A DNA stretch of 64,000 bases from Rhodococcus ruber (GTDB taxonomy: Bacteria > Actinomycetota > Actinomycetes > Mycobacteriales > Mycobacteriaceae), in the NCBI RefSeq assembly GCF_027270735.1, contig NZ_JAPWIJ010000002.1, positions 248,001-312,000 of the forward strand, written 5' to 3'. The notes under the pieces are model-generated. The model made no database searches. It saw only the letters and a program-made list of their open reading frames with translations, and was not told the origin of the DNA. The translations under genes and the position numbers were made by a program. Of this stretch, positions 54,425 to 63,189 are shown piece after piece. How positions within the stretch are numbered: the first letter of the stretch is position 1; each line of letters opens with the position of its first letter.

Positions 54425-55888
54425 CTATTCCGGCGTCTCCGAACCGAAATCCGGTTGGTACAGCTCGCCTGCGTATGTGAAAGACGGCTCGTACAGATCG
54501 GCATCGGACAGACGAATCGGCCCCAGCACGGGCGGGTCGGCCACCGGTGTCGACAAGCCGGATCCCGCATCGGGGAGCGCGGGTGCAAGTAGCGGATCGT
54601 CGTAGATCGCGGAGGCGGCGATCGGTGGGGGCGGAGGCGTGTCGCTTCTGGTGTAGATCAGGCCCCACACGATCGAGACGACCGATAGGGCGCCGACCAT
54701 CAGCGCCGCGTCGCGCACCGACCATCGGACACGGCCACGACGCGGAACCGCCGTCCGGACCTTCCGTGGAGACGGGTGGAGTCCGGGGTCGAGTGAGGGA
54801 ATGCCGAAGCCGGTTCGGTCGAGAAGTTCCGGGTCGGACATCGGGGCGTCGAACACCTCGTCGAGGTCCGGCGAGACGAGAGCCGCATCACGGGCATCGA
54901 TGTCGTCGAGTTCGATCGGCGCGTGGTCGACGGATCCGAAGACTGTCGAATCGACGGCCAAATCCTCGGCCGCGAACTGGTCGACCACCAACCCCTCGAC
55001 AACCGAGGTGTCGAGAACACCTGCATCCGACGAGGTGGATTGCGGATCGAAGAGCCCCGACGCGTCGTCGGGAACAACCAGGGCTTCGAGGTGGTCGACC
55101 TGCGGGGACACATCGAGTGCAGCACCAGCGGCTACCGTCATCACGGGCGCATCGGGTACGTGGACCGGTACGTCCCACTTGTCTTCGATGACACTGCGGA
55201 CCACGGGGATCGCTGCACCACCTCCGACGAGAAGGACCGCGTCCGGGGCCTGCTTGGACGCCCAGTCGAGGACGTCGGCAATCAGAGGCGTGACCTCCCG
55301 CTCGAACTCTTTGCGGGAGAGCAACATCGGCCCGCGGTTGGGCGCTCTGACGCCGGCCGAGGTGCTGACGAGTTCTTTCAGTTCTCGGAAGAATGCTTGA
55401 TATTCCTCGTCGCCCTCCGGACCGACGGGGGGAGGAAGAATCCCCTTGGCCATCACGATGCCGCGGACGACTTCGTCGAAGCGATCGCCGCTGATGTCGA
55501 CGGTACGTGCGGTCCACTCGACGTAGTCGCCTGCGACGTCGAGTGCGGTGGCCGACAGTCCCTTCTTGCCCAGGTCCACCACCAGCACGTAGTCCTTGTC
55601 GGCCAGTTCCGGAACCGTGCGCGCGTAGGCCATCAGGGCCTGAGATTCCTCGACCATGCGGGCCTTCGGGACCGTTCGGTCGCCCAGGGTGTCGAGCAGC
55701 GCCGTGACGGCCGCGGTGTCCCACCCGGCGAGCACGATGTCCTCGAACGGGCCGTGGTCGACCAGTTTGCCCGGCAGTAGGTCGTGTGCGCCCGCGGCGT
55801 CGATGGAGTCTTCGACGCGACGCCCGTCCGCGATGTACGCGATGCGCACGGCACCGGTACCCACGGACACCCCGCAGACTCCACTCAT
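54425..55888 (-). CDS. membrane-anchored Hsp70-like protein E
   Basis: 487 residues. Motifs are CGVSVGTGAVRIAY (phosphate-1 without Asp), VLVVDLGKKGLSA (101-113, phosphate-2 with GGT replaced by KKG), LSRKEFEREVTPLI and VLLVGGGAAIP (218-228, adenosine motif). The cytosolic linker after about 250 is acidic. A membrane helix at about 391-411 (MVGALSVVSIVWGLIY) is followed by a 75-residue tail that is less Pro-rich and ends in aromatic/acidic residues (DLYEPSFTYAGELYQPDFG). It is the first gene of the D/E pair and is divergent from the carrier-protein operon, so its promoter region overlaps that of the operon. Confidence 0.8.
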   Translation of the reverse strand: MSGVCGVSVGTGAVRIAYIADGRRVEDSIDAAGAHDLLPGKLVDHGPFEDIVLAGWDTAAVTALLDTLGDRTVPKARMVEESQALMAYARTVPELADKDYVLVVDLGKKGLSATALDVAGDYVEWTARTVDISGDRFDEVVRGIVMAKGILPPPVGPEGDEEYQAFFRELKELVSTSAGVRAPNRGPMLLSRKEFEREVTPLIADVLDWASKQAPDAVLLVGGGAAIPVVRSVIEDKWDVPVHVPDAPVMTVAAGAALDVSPQVDHLEALVVPDDASGLFDPQSTSSDAGVLDTSVVEGLVVDQFAAEDLAVDSTVFGSVDHAPIELDDIDARDAALVSPDLDEVFDAPMSDPELLDRTGFGIPSLDPGLHPSPRKVRTAVPRRGRVRWSVRDAALMVGALSVVSIVWGLIYTRSDTPPPPPIAASAIYDDPLLAPALPDAGSGLSTPVADPPVLGPIRLSDADLYEPSFTYAGELYQPDFGSETPE

Positions 55889-56010
55889 CGACCAGACAGT
55901 CCTTTACGCATTGCGATTCGGCGCCCGATCCGGCGCCCTCACGAGCCCCCGCTCCACTCGAAGTGTACGGCGGTCCAGAGGACCGATGCGGGCATCGAAC
56001 TAACGCTACT

Positions 56011-56031
56011 AAACAATCTAGGATATTGTTT
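56011..56031 (+). promoter_or_regulatory. palindromic operator over the carrier-protein operon promoter
   Basis: AAACAAT-CTAGGAT-ATTGTTT is a perfect 7-7-7 inverted repeat in the 251-bp gap between Hsp70-like E and the carrier-protein gene. TAGGAT (56019-56024) inside it is a TANNNT -10 box on the plus strand, so a bound repressor would block initiation. It contrasts with its GC-rich surroundings. Confidence 0.7.
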
Positions 56032-56139
56032 GAGCGGGTCTGGGGAGACTTTGGGTCGAATAGGCGCACAGCCAGCGGACCTGGAGACGACTACGAGGCC
56101 GTCCGGTCTCGTGATTAACGCGATCGGTGGAGGTTTTCG

Positions 56140-56397
56140 ATGCAGACGCTCAATGCTCAGGACGTGGTTCGGGTGCGAACTGTTCTGGAGAAATTCGGAA
56201 AGCTGCCGGTCCCCGTCGAGGGCATCGACGACGCCGCTGACCTGTACGACAGTGGCCTCACCTCGCACGCGAGCGTCAACGTGATGATCGCCCTCGAGGA
56301 CGAGTTCGACGTCGAGTTTCCCGACACCATGCTGCAGAAGTCGACGTTCGGCAGCATCAACGCGATCGCTGCGGCCATCGCCCAGCTGACGGACTGA
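56140..56397 (+). CDS. acyl/aminoacyl carrier protein
   Basis: 85 residues with GGTGGAGG before the ATG. It is a four-helix carrier protein with DLYDSGLTSHASVNVMIALE; Ser42 in GLTS is the likely phosphopantetheine site, in the pattern seen for carriers that partner with seryl-tRNA-synthetase-like amino acid:carrier-protein ligases, and the helix II sequence is acidic (EDEFDVEFPD). It is not a fatty-acid synthase ACP by context. It heads a seven-gene operon; the next gene begins 4 bp after its stop. Confidence 0.88.
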   Translation: MQTLNAQDVVRVRTVLEKFGKLPVPVEGIDDAADLYDSGLTSHASVNVMIALEDEFDVEFPDTMLQKSTFGSINAIAAAIAQLTD

Positions 56398-56401
56398 GGC
56401 C

Positions 56402-57556
56402 ATGACCACCGTCTACGAGAGCTCGATCGACCAGTCGATGACCGACGTGCTGGCCGTTCTGCGGACCTATGCCGACGAAGTCGATCGCGATGCCCGTTTT
56501 CCCACCGAATCGGTGGATGCGCTGCGCGACGCCGGGCTGCTCGGTGTCGGAATTCCGCGTGAGTTCGGCGGTGGCGGAGCAACCCTGACCGATATCGCCC
56601 GGATCTCGCGTGCCCTCGGCTCCGAGTGCGCATCGACGGCGATGATCTTCGTCATGCACCAGTCGCAGGTGCTCAGCATCGTCCGTCACGGCAAGTCCGA
56701 CGCCATGGCAGACCTACAGCGACGCATTGTGACCGATCGCATCCTGGTGGCCTCTGCCACTACCGAGATCAACATCGGCGGCGACGTCCGCTCCAGTAGT
56801 TGTGCGGTGGAGTACGACGGTGAGCGGATCACTCTGAGCAAGAACGCACCTGTCATCTCGTACGGCGAGTACGCACAGATCGTGCTGGCGACGGCGCGAC
56901 GCAGCGTCGACAGCCCACCGAGCGACCAGGTCCTCGTGGTGTGCGAGAAGCCCGACGTGACGCTCGAGAAGACCGGCACCTGGGACACCCTCGGATTCCG
57001 TGGAACCTGCAGCCCCGGCTTCATGCTGGCCGCGCGCACGACGACGTCGAACATACTGGGCGACAACTACGGCGACATCTCCGCGCAGACGATGCTTCCA
57101 GTGGCACACGTGCTGTGGGGATCGGCCTGGCTCGGTATCGCCGACGCCGCCGTGACCAAGGCGCGCAAGTCCGTACAGAAGGCCGCGCGCAAGACACCGG
57201 GAACGCCGCCGCCGAGCGCTCTGCGTCTGGCGGAGTTGATGGTGGTTCACGAGCAGCTGGTGGACACGGTGTTCGGTGCAGCCGCGAAGTTCGAGGCCGT
57301 CGCAGACAGTCCTGCCGAACTCGGAGCCATCGGTTTTGCGCTCAAGATCAACAACGTCAAGGTCACCGCATCGACGCTCGTCATCGACATCGTCGGCAAG
57401 GCCCTGCAGATCTGCGGCATCTCCGGCTACCGACAGGACGGCGAGCTCAGCATCGGCCGGCACCTTCGGGACGCGCACGGGTCCGCGATCATGGTCAGCA
57501 ACGAACGCATCCTGGGCCACAACTCGCAGCTCTCCCTCGTCTACAAGGGAAAATGA
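56402..57556 (+). CDS. acyl-CoA dehydrogenase-like flavoprotein
   Basis: 384 residues. It has the acyl-CoA dehydrogenase fold: N-terminal helices (DEVDRDARFPTESVDALRDA, LLGVGIPREFGGGG), a beta domain (SATTEINIGGDVRSSSCAVE, ITLSKNAPVISYGEYA) and a C-terminal helical domain with ICGISGYRQDGELSIGRHLR for FAD binding. Members beside carrier proteins and amino acid:carrier-protein ligases (as PltE/RedW with prolyl-carriers) oxidise carrier-bound aminoacyl groups rather than CoA esters, which is the likely role here. The usual catalytic Glu is hard to place. The stop codon overlaps the next start. Confidence 0.85.
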   Translation: MTTVYESSIDQSMTDVLAVLRTYADEVDRDARFPTESVDALRDAGLLGVGIPREFGGGGATLTDIARISRALGSECASTAMIFVMHQSQVLSIVRHGKSDAMADLQRRIVTDRILVASATTEINIGGDVRSSSCAVEYDGERITLSKNAPVISYGEYAQIVLATARRSVDSPPSDQVLVVCEKPDVTLEKTGTWDTLGFRGTCSPGFMLAARTTTSNILGDNYGDISAQTMLPVAHVLWGSAWLGIADAAVTKARKSVQKAARKTPGTPPPSALRLAELMVVHEQLVDTVFGAAAKFEAVADSPAELGAIGFALKINNVKVTASTLVIDIVGKALQICGISGYRQDGELSIGRHLRDAHGSAIMVSNERILGHNSQLSLVYKGK

Positions 57557-58503
57557 TGACCACCACTCACTCCGCGCCGGAGACCGAACTCAGCGAACTC
57601 GACTCTGCCCGAGCCGCTTTCCGTACCGAGCTCATCGATGCAGGACTTCTGATACCCAGCTCGATTCCCGGATTGTACGGGCGCAGCGGCGAATTCGAGG
57701 ACATCATCGAATTCGTCGATGCTCGCGTCACCGAGGCCGGGGTAGTCGAGCACGGCCGTCAGGCCACCCGGTTCAGATTCGCTCCGGTCTTCCCTCGCGA
57801 GGCCTTCGAGCGCACCGACTACATCGCCTCGTTCCCCAACCTCACCGGTGCCATCAACACCTTCGAAGGTGACAACAAGGCACATGCGGCGCTGTTGGCA
57901 GAGAGATCCGACGGCAAGGACTGGGATCACTTCCTGCATTCCGCCGGAACCATGTTGGTCTCGGCCGCCTGCCACCCGTCGTACTCGATGCTCACCGGAA
58001 CACTGCCCGCCGAGGGTGCCCTGATGGACATCTACGGCTTCTGCTTCCGCCACGAGCCCGCAGTGGATCCGGCCCGGATGCAGGCGTTTCGGATGCACGA
58101 GTTCGTCCGAGTCGGCACCCCCGACGAGGCGATCGCGCACCGTGAACGCTGGGTCCCGCGAGGCCTGCAGGTGCTGGCCGATCTGGGGCTCGAAGCCGAA
58201 GCGGTCATTGCCAACGATCCGTTCTTCGGTCGCGCCGGACGCATGCTCGCAGCGAACCAGCGCAACGAGAACCTCAAGACCGAACTGGTCGTCAAGCTCT
58301 ACGGAGATCTGGACGAGGGCACCGCGGTCGTCTCGTGCAACTGCCACCGCGACCACTTCGGCCACACCTTCGACATCGCCACCGTCGACGGCGAACCGGC
58401 TCACAGTGCGTGCGTCGGGTTCGGTATGGAACGCATCGCGCTGGCGATGCTCCGCACCCACGGACTCGATCGCTCCGCGTGGCCGGCTGCACTGCGCCCC
58501 TGA
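57556..58503 (+). CDS. amino acid:[carrier protein] ligase (seryl-tRNA synthetase-like)
   Basis: 315 residues from the second ATG of ATGATG; AAGGGA 5 bases upstream favours it. It is the class II aaRS core without a tRNA-binding coiled coil. Motif 2-like RMQAFRMHEFVRVG and motif 3 GFGMERIALAML are visible. Likely zinc ligands are Cys in SAACHPSY, Glu in MHEFV and Cys in HSACVGF, matching the Cys-Glu-Cys set of characterised enzymes. These ligases activate a small amino acid (Gly or Ala) with ATP and load it on the phosphopantetheine of a dedicated carrier protein, here the one at 56140. It is not a housekeeping SerRS. Confidence 0.9.
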   Translation: MTTTHSAPETELSELDSARAAFRTELIDAGLLIPSSIPGLYGRSGEFEDIIEFVDARVTEAGVVEHGRQATRFRFAPVFPREAFERTDYIASFPNLTGAINTFEGDNKAHAALLAERSDGKDWDHFLHSAGTMLVSAACHPSYSMLTGTLPAEGALMDIYGFCFRHEPAVDPARMQAFRMHEFVRVGTPDEAIAHRERWVPRGLQVLADLGLEAEAVIANDPFFGRAGRMLAANQRNENLKTELVVKLYGDLDEGTAVVSCNCHRDHFGHTFDIATVDGEPAHSACVGFGMERIALAMLRTHGLDRSAWPAALRP

Positions 58504-58544
58504 TCGATTCCGTTTCACCCGTGTACGTAGAAGGACCAATTGAA

Positions 58545-60317
58545 GTGAACAGTTCCCGCACCGCTCCTCGGCGCATCGGCTCCGTTCCCGCCGAGTCCTC
58601 CTCGCGTACCGCGGGTGGCAAGTACCCGACGTGGTTCGGCCCGTCCGACTCACCTCTGTTCGGCACCGTCCACGTGCCGTCCGGTGGCCGGGCTCGCGGT
58701 GGCGTCGTCCTGTGCCCGCCGCTGGGCAAGGAGCAGGTCGACTCGTACCGCGGCATGACTCTGTTGGCGCAGAAGCTATGTGCACAGGGCCTTCTCGTGT
58801 TGCGATTCGACTATCGCGGCACCGGAGATTCGTGGGGTGACCAGGATCAGCCCGGCGCAATCGGGCACTGGCAGCGCAGCATCCTCGACGCCGTCACCTA
58901 CGTCCGCGGTTGCGGGGTGGGCGAGGTCGGACTGGTCGGCCTGCGAGTCGGTGCGCTCCTGGCGAGTTCCGTCGCCGCCGAGTGCGGTCCGCTCGCTGCG
59001 TTGACGCTGTGGGATCCGGTCGTAAGAGGCCGGTCGTACCTACACGAGCAACGCGCACTGTATTCGGTCAGCGTCACCACCGATTCCGACGCCGATCGAC
59101 GAGTGTCGATCATCGGTGCTGTGCTGCACCCTGACTCGGCCGCAGACTTCGCCGCACTCGACGCCGCGAAGACGACGACCGACGCACCGGTGCTGGTCGC
59201 CACGCGCGCCGAGCGAGGTGACTCGAAGCCGGTACGCAAACTCGTCGACGCACTCGCGGCCGACGAGCACACGTTGTCCGCTCACGAGGATTTCCTCGAG
59301 CCCAGCGACTTCGAGGTCATCATCCCGGCCGCCGACATCACCCACCTCGCCGCCTGGACGGCGTCGAAGTTCCCGATGACGCCCGCCTACGATATCGACG
59401 TGCGGTGTCGACACCGCTTCGTAGTCGACGGAATTCACGAGGGCATCGAATTCCTCGGAGTGCAGCAACTTTTCGCGGTTCGTTCCTCCTCCGATCGATG
59501 CCTGCCCGGTGGTCCGACAGTGGTCTTCTACCCCACCGCGAACGAGCACCGCGTCGGTCCGGTGCGCATGTGGGTGGAATTGGCCCGGCTGCTCCCCAGG
59601 TTCGGGATCGCGACAGTGCGCTTCGATCGGCGCGGCACCGGCGAGAGTGGCGCAGTCGCAGACGACGAACTGACCAAGCTCTACAGTCCGGAGGGAAACG
59701 CAGACGCGCTCACCGCCGTCGAACACGCAGGTAGCGATCCAGCGAACATCGTGGTCACAGGAATGTGCTCGGGCTCATGGTATTCGAGCTTCGCTGCGCG
59801 CGAGAAGGGCACCAACAGCGCGATTCTGCTGAACACGCTGGACTGGACCACCCGCCGTCTCGAGTTCGTCAAGCGCTCGTCGATGACGAACACTCGACCG
59901 GACCGTACCGGTGCCGCGTTGGACCGCCTCCACGAGTGGGGCGTGAAGATCAAGGCGCGCATGCAGTCGCGGCTGCCGTACTCGGCCTGGCTGGCACTGG
60001 GGAAGCTGGGGCTCATTCAGGTCCCGGAGATCTCGCTTCGAGAGCTGGCCCGCAAGAACGTGAGCACCACGGTTCTGTTGTCTCCGTCCGATCTCGAGTG
60101 GTTCGTCGCCAACCGCGGCCCCGAGGGTATCGACAGAATGCGCAAGCGCGGAATCACCACCACCGTCAAAGCCTTCGCCGCCGGCGACCATTCCCTCTAC
60201 GGGCGTGATCTTCGCGAAAACGTTCGTGCCGACCTCATTTCGACTGTGGCGGATGCCTTCGAGCTCGACCTCGTCGCACCACCACCTCCGACCGTGGTGG
60301 ACCGAGTACTGCTGTGA
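58545..60317 (+). CDS. tandem alpha/beta-hydrolase-fold protein
   Basis: 590 residues from a GTG at 58545 with GAAGGA 9 bases upstream; GTG at 58521 is in frame. Two alpha/beta-hydrolase domains follow each other. Domain 1 (about 30-290) has LRFDYRGTGDS and a nucleophile elbow reading VGLRVGA, so Ser is replaced by Arg. Domain 2 (about 300-590) has VRFDRRGTGES and the elbow TGMCSGSW, with Cys at the nucleophile position, and HSLYG near the end. Such proteins are often found with carrier proteins and flippases in exosortase-like or capsule clusters. A thioesterase or acyltransferase role with a Cys nucleophile is possible. It overlaps the next gene by GTGA. Confidence 0.78.
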   Translation: MNSSRTAPRRIGSVPAESSSRTAGGKYPTWFGPSDSPLFGTVHVPSGGRARGGVVLCPPLGKEQVDSYRGMTLLAQKLCAQGLLVLRFDYRGTGDSWGDQDQPGAIGHWQRSILDAVTYVRGCGVGEVGLVGLRVGALLASSVAAECGPLAALTLWDPVVRGRSYLHEQRALYSVSVTTDSDADRRVSIIGAVLHPDSAADFAALDAAKTTTDAPVLVATRAERGDSKPVRKLVDALAADEHTLSAHEDFLEPSDFEVIIPAADITHLAAWTASKFPMTPAYDIDVRCRHRFVVDGIHEGIEFLGVQQLFAVRSSSDRCLPGGPTVVFYPTANEHRVGPVRMWVELARLLPRFGIATVRFDRRGTGESGAVADDELTKLYSPEGNADALTAVEHAGSDPANIVVTGMCSGSWYSSFAAREKGTNSAILLNTLDWTTRRLEFVKRSSMTNTRPDRTGAALDRLHEWGVKIKARMQSRLPYSAWLALGKLGLIQVPEISLRELARKNVSTTVLLSPSDLEWFVANRGPEGIDRMRKRGITTTVKAFAAGDHSLYGRDLRENVRADLISTVADAFELDLVAPPPPTVVDRVLL

Positions 60318-61864
60318 AGCATCGCGCACCGAAACTGCCGCCGCCGAAGCACGAGCATCTCGATCGACTTCGGTGGTACCCGGTCGAACCTGCACGATTC
60401 GATGTGGGTTTGGTACAGGCGGGCCGCCTGACCCAGGGACTGATGCACAGTCCGACGACGCCCATCTCGATCGTCACCTCGCCGGGCCCGCCCGCGTCCG
60501 ACCACGATCGGTCACCGCGTTCGGTCCCGAACCAGGACGGCGTCGGGAAGCAATCCGATCGCAACCTGGCTCTCAATTCGCTTGCGCTGATGGTCTCGAC
60601 CGCCGTGACCGGCGTGCTGGGGCTGCTGTTCTGGGCGGCCGCCGGACGCCTCTACCCCGTCTCCGAGGTCGGTAGCGCGTCGGCTGTGATCACGTCTGCG
60701 GTGATGCTCTCGACGCTGTCCAACCTGAGCTTGGGGTCGATGTACGAGCGGTTCCTTCCCATATCGGGGCATCTGGCCAAATCCCTCGTCATCCGCGGAT
60801 ACCTACTCATCACGGCGTTCGCATTGATTCTCGGATGCGGCTTTCTGGTGGTCGCTCCCGTCGACAAGATGTTCACCAACACTGCAGAAGTGGTGTCGTT
60901 TCCGATCTTCGTGGCAATCCTGGCAGTGTTCGCGCTGCAGGATCAGACTTCCTCGGGTCTCGGCGTGGCGCGCTGGGCGGCAGCAAAGAACGTGTTCCAC
61001 GCGGTCGTGAAATTCGGCTTGCTGTTGGCCCTGTTCGCGACGGAGAGAAGCACTTCGATCATTTCGGCGTGGGCGCTTCCCGCCGTGGTCGCCTCCGTCT
61101 TCGTCCTCCGAGCCATTCTGAAGAACATTCGTGAGGAACGGCGGTACGCGAACGAGCCGAACCTGCCGCCTCGTCGTGAGTTGTGGTCCTACTTCGGCTC
61201 GGCGTACGGAATCACTGCTCTCGGTTCGCTTGCGCCCCTGCTGGTCCCGATGATCGTCGTGACCACCCTCGGCACGGTCGAGAACGCATACTTCTCACTG
61301 ACCTGGTCCATCGTGAGTGCGTTGTACATTCTCATCGGCGTCTTGATCGGGCCGTACGTCGCCGAGGTGGCTGCTCATCCGGAACAGTTCCACAATCTGA
61401 CCAAGAGATTCATGACTCTCGTGTGCCTGGTTGCGCTGGGGGGCTCGTTCTTTCTCGCGTTCATCGCACCGTACGGTCTCGGAATCGTCGGGCAGGGCTA
61501 CCGCGATCAAGGCACCATCATCGTCCAACTCGCCGCGCTGACAATTCCGCTGTCGGTCATCGGTTCGCTGTACGACGGCTTGGCGCGAGTGCGAAGGCGC
61601 ATGCGTCTGGCAGTGATCGTGCAGGTGGTCGCCACCTCGATCATCATCGTCGGATCCCTTGCTCTGTCGTCGTCGCTCGGCATCGCTGCTGTCGGGTGGG
61701 CCTACCTCGCAGCAGAAGCGTTCGGGGCTGCGGTGCTGATCGTTCCGCTCGTGCGATGGATACGAGAGATGTCGAGAAACCGTCCGGCACAGCATGCGTC
61801 ACCGTTTGCCGAGCACGCCGTCGTGCCGACCCACGTTCGAGTGTCCACGGGAGGGAAGTCGTGA
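60314..61864 (+). CDS. polysaccharide/lipid flippase of the MOP superfamily
   Basis: 516 residues from a GTG that overlaps the previous stop. The N-terminal 75 residues are hydrophilic and Pro-rich, an extension not typical for the family. About 12-14 membrane helices follow (ALNSLALMVSTAVTGVLGLL at the first), with the charged loops of Wzx/MurJ-like transporters (YGITALGSLAPLLVPMIVVT; LSVIGSLYDGLARVRRRMRL). It would flip a lipid-linked or amphipathic product of this operon across the membrane. The substrate cannot be told. It couples by GTGA to the acyltransferase-like gene. Confidence 0.87.
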   Translation: MKHRAPKLPPPKHEHLDRLRWYPVEPARFDVGLVQAGRLTQGLMHSPTTPISIVTSPGPPASDHDRSPRSVPNQDGVGKQSDRNLALNSLALMVSTAVTGVLGLLFWAAAGRLYPVSEVGSASAVITSAVMLSTLSNLSLGSMYERFLPISGHLAKSLVIRGYLLITAFALILGCGFLVVAPVDKMFTNTAEVVSFPIFVAILAVFALQDQTSSGLGVARWAAAKNVFHAVVKFGLLLALFATERSTSIISAWALPAVVASVFVLRAILKNIREERRYANEPNLPPRRELWSYFGSAYGITALGSLAPLLVPMIVVTTLGTVENAYFSLTWSIVSALYILIGVLIGPYVAEVAAHPEQFHNLTKRFMTLVCLVALGGSFFLAFIAPYGLGIVGQGYRDQGTIIVQLAALTIPLSVIGSLYDGLARVRRRMRLAVIVQVVATSIIIVGSLALSSSLGIAAVGWAYLAAEAFGAAVLIVPLVRWIREMSRNRPAQHASPFAEHAVVPTHVRVSTGGKS

Positions 61865-63189
61865 ACCCACTGTTGCTCTCCACCACTGTCGACCGCGTCA
61901 GGCGCCGAGACGACAGCCACGCCAGTTCCTTGGACATGCTGCGGTCGGAGACCAGAGTCATCGTCGCGCTCGGTCCGGCAGATTTCGGCGGTATCGGCCG
62001 TGTGAAGCAGAGGCTGCGCACGCTGGCCTCACTCGGCCCCGCCGCTCGACTCGGTCTGCGCGCAACTCCTCGATCACGCCGATGGGCGTACCGACCGGAC
62101 CTGATCGACGAGGACGTGACGGAAATCCCGGCGTTCCCACTCTCCGAACTGAACCGCGTACTGACCGACCTCTCTCGCACGTGGTCGGCCGAAAACCCGT
62201 TCCGCGCTCGCCTGGCAGGCGACTACTTGCTTCTCGACATCTCGCATGGTCTCTGCGACGCGGTGCTCCCCCTCGAGATCCTGGGCTACCTTGCCGATCC
62301 GCGCCCGGATGTCCCCCTTCCGCAGTGGGCGTCGCAGACCGTGACGTCCCATCCCTTGTTGCCGACCTTGGCGTCGTGGGTCGTATCGCACCCCCGCAAG
62401 GTCCTCGACATGGTGTACGGGCGAATTCGCCCGCGTAAGGCCGGGGCCTTCGTCGCGCCTACCCCGCACGGGAACGTCGGCCCCGCACCCGAGGGCAACA
62501 CGACGCCATGGCGAAGGTCACCGACCGTGGCGGTGTCCTCGTCGACGGCGGGCTTCGTAGATCGAATTCGACAGTGGCGCAACGAGGTCGGTGAGAGCGC
62601 TTCGGTCGCGGCCATCGTGTCGACCGCCGTGGCAACCTCGTTGACCAGATCGGGAATTCGGTTGGCGAAATCGGTGACGTTTCTCTTCGACTGCCGCCGC
62701 TACCTACCGACCGATGCCGTCGTTCTCGGCAACTTCGCTGCGGGTCTCGACTTTCCGTCGACCGACCCCACGTCACGGGCCCAGCTGCAGTTCGCGTTGA
62801 CGTCGGCGATCGACAAGGGCAGACCGATCGCCGCAGCGACGCTGAGCTCGGTCAAGTATCGGCGCTCCGGGAACACACCGGGCACTGCCGTGGCAGACAG
62901 CGTCAGCACCGATCCGAGCGCCGAACTGATTTTCTCCGATCTCGGACGAGTGCAGAACCTCGAGAGAGTCTCGTGGTCCCCGGGTGAGGCGGATCGAGTC
63001 TTCTACGGTCTCAGCGAACCGGCCAGGCCGGAGTCCATCGTGATCACCACCCAGCAACTCGGCAGCGTCATGTACATTTCGGCGTCGTTCCACGACAACG
63101 TTTTCGATGCTGCAACCGTCGAAGCTGCACTCGATTCGTTCACCTCGAACCCCCTCGATCTATTGAATGCACAGGAGACCCCCTCATGA
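61861..63189 (+). CDS. HxxxD acyltransferase (condensation/PapA-like fold)
   Basis: 442 residues from a GTG overlapping the flippase stop. The catalytic HxxxD motif is seen as SHGLCDAV (about residue 125), and a second-half motif NFAAGLDFP lies in the position of the structural DFGWG-type loop. Two-lobed CoA/carrier-dependent acyltransferases of this fold (PapA, WS/DGAT, NRPS condensation domains) join an acyl or aminoacyl thioester to an alcohol or amine. Here the donor could be the carrier protein of the operon. An RND exporter partner is absent and the flippase takes that place. Confidence 0.78.
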   Translation: MNPLLLSTTVDRVRRRDDSHASSLDMLRSETRVIVALGPADFGGIGRVKQRLRTLASLGPAARLGLRATPRSRRWAYRPDLIDEDVTEIPAFPLSELNRVLTDLSRTWSAENPFRARLAGDYLLLDISHGLCDAVLPLEILGYLADPRPDVPLPQWASQTVTSHPLLPTLASWVVSHPRKVLDMVYGRIRPRKAGAFVAPTPHGNVGPAPEGNTTPWRRSPTVAVSSSTAGFVDRIRQWRNEVGESASVAAIVSTAVATSLTRSGIRLAKSVTFLFDCRRYLPTDAVVLGNFAAGLDFPSTDPTSRAQLQFALTSAIDKGRPIAAATLSSVKYRRSGNTPGTAVADSVSTDPSAELIFSDLGRVQNLERVSWSPGEADRVFYGLSEPARPESIVITTQQLGSVMYISASFHDNVFDAATVEAALDSFTSNPLDLLNAQETPS

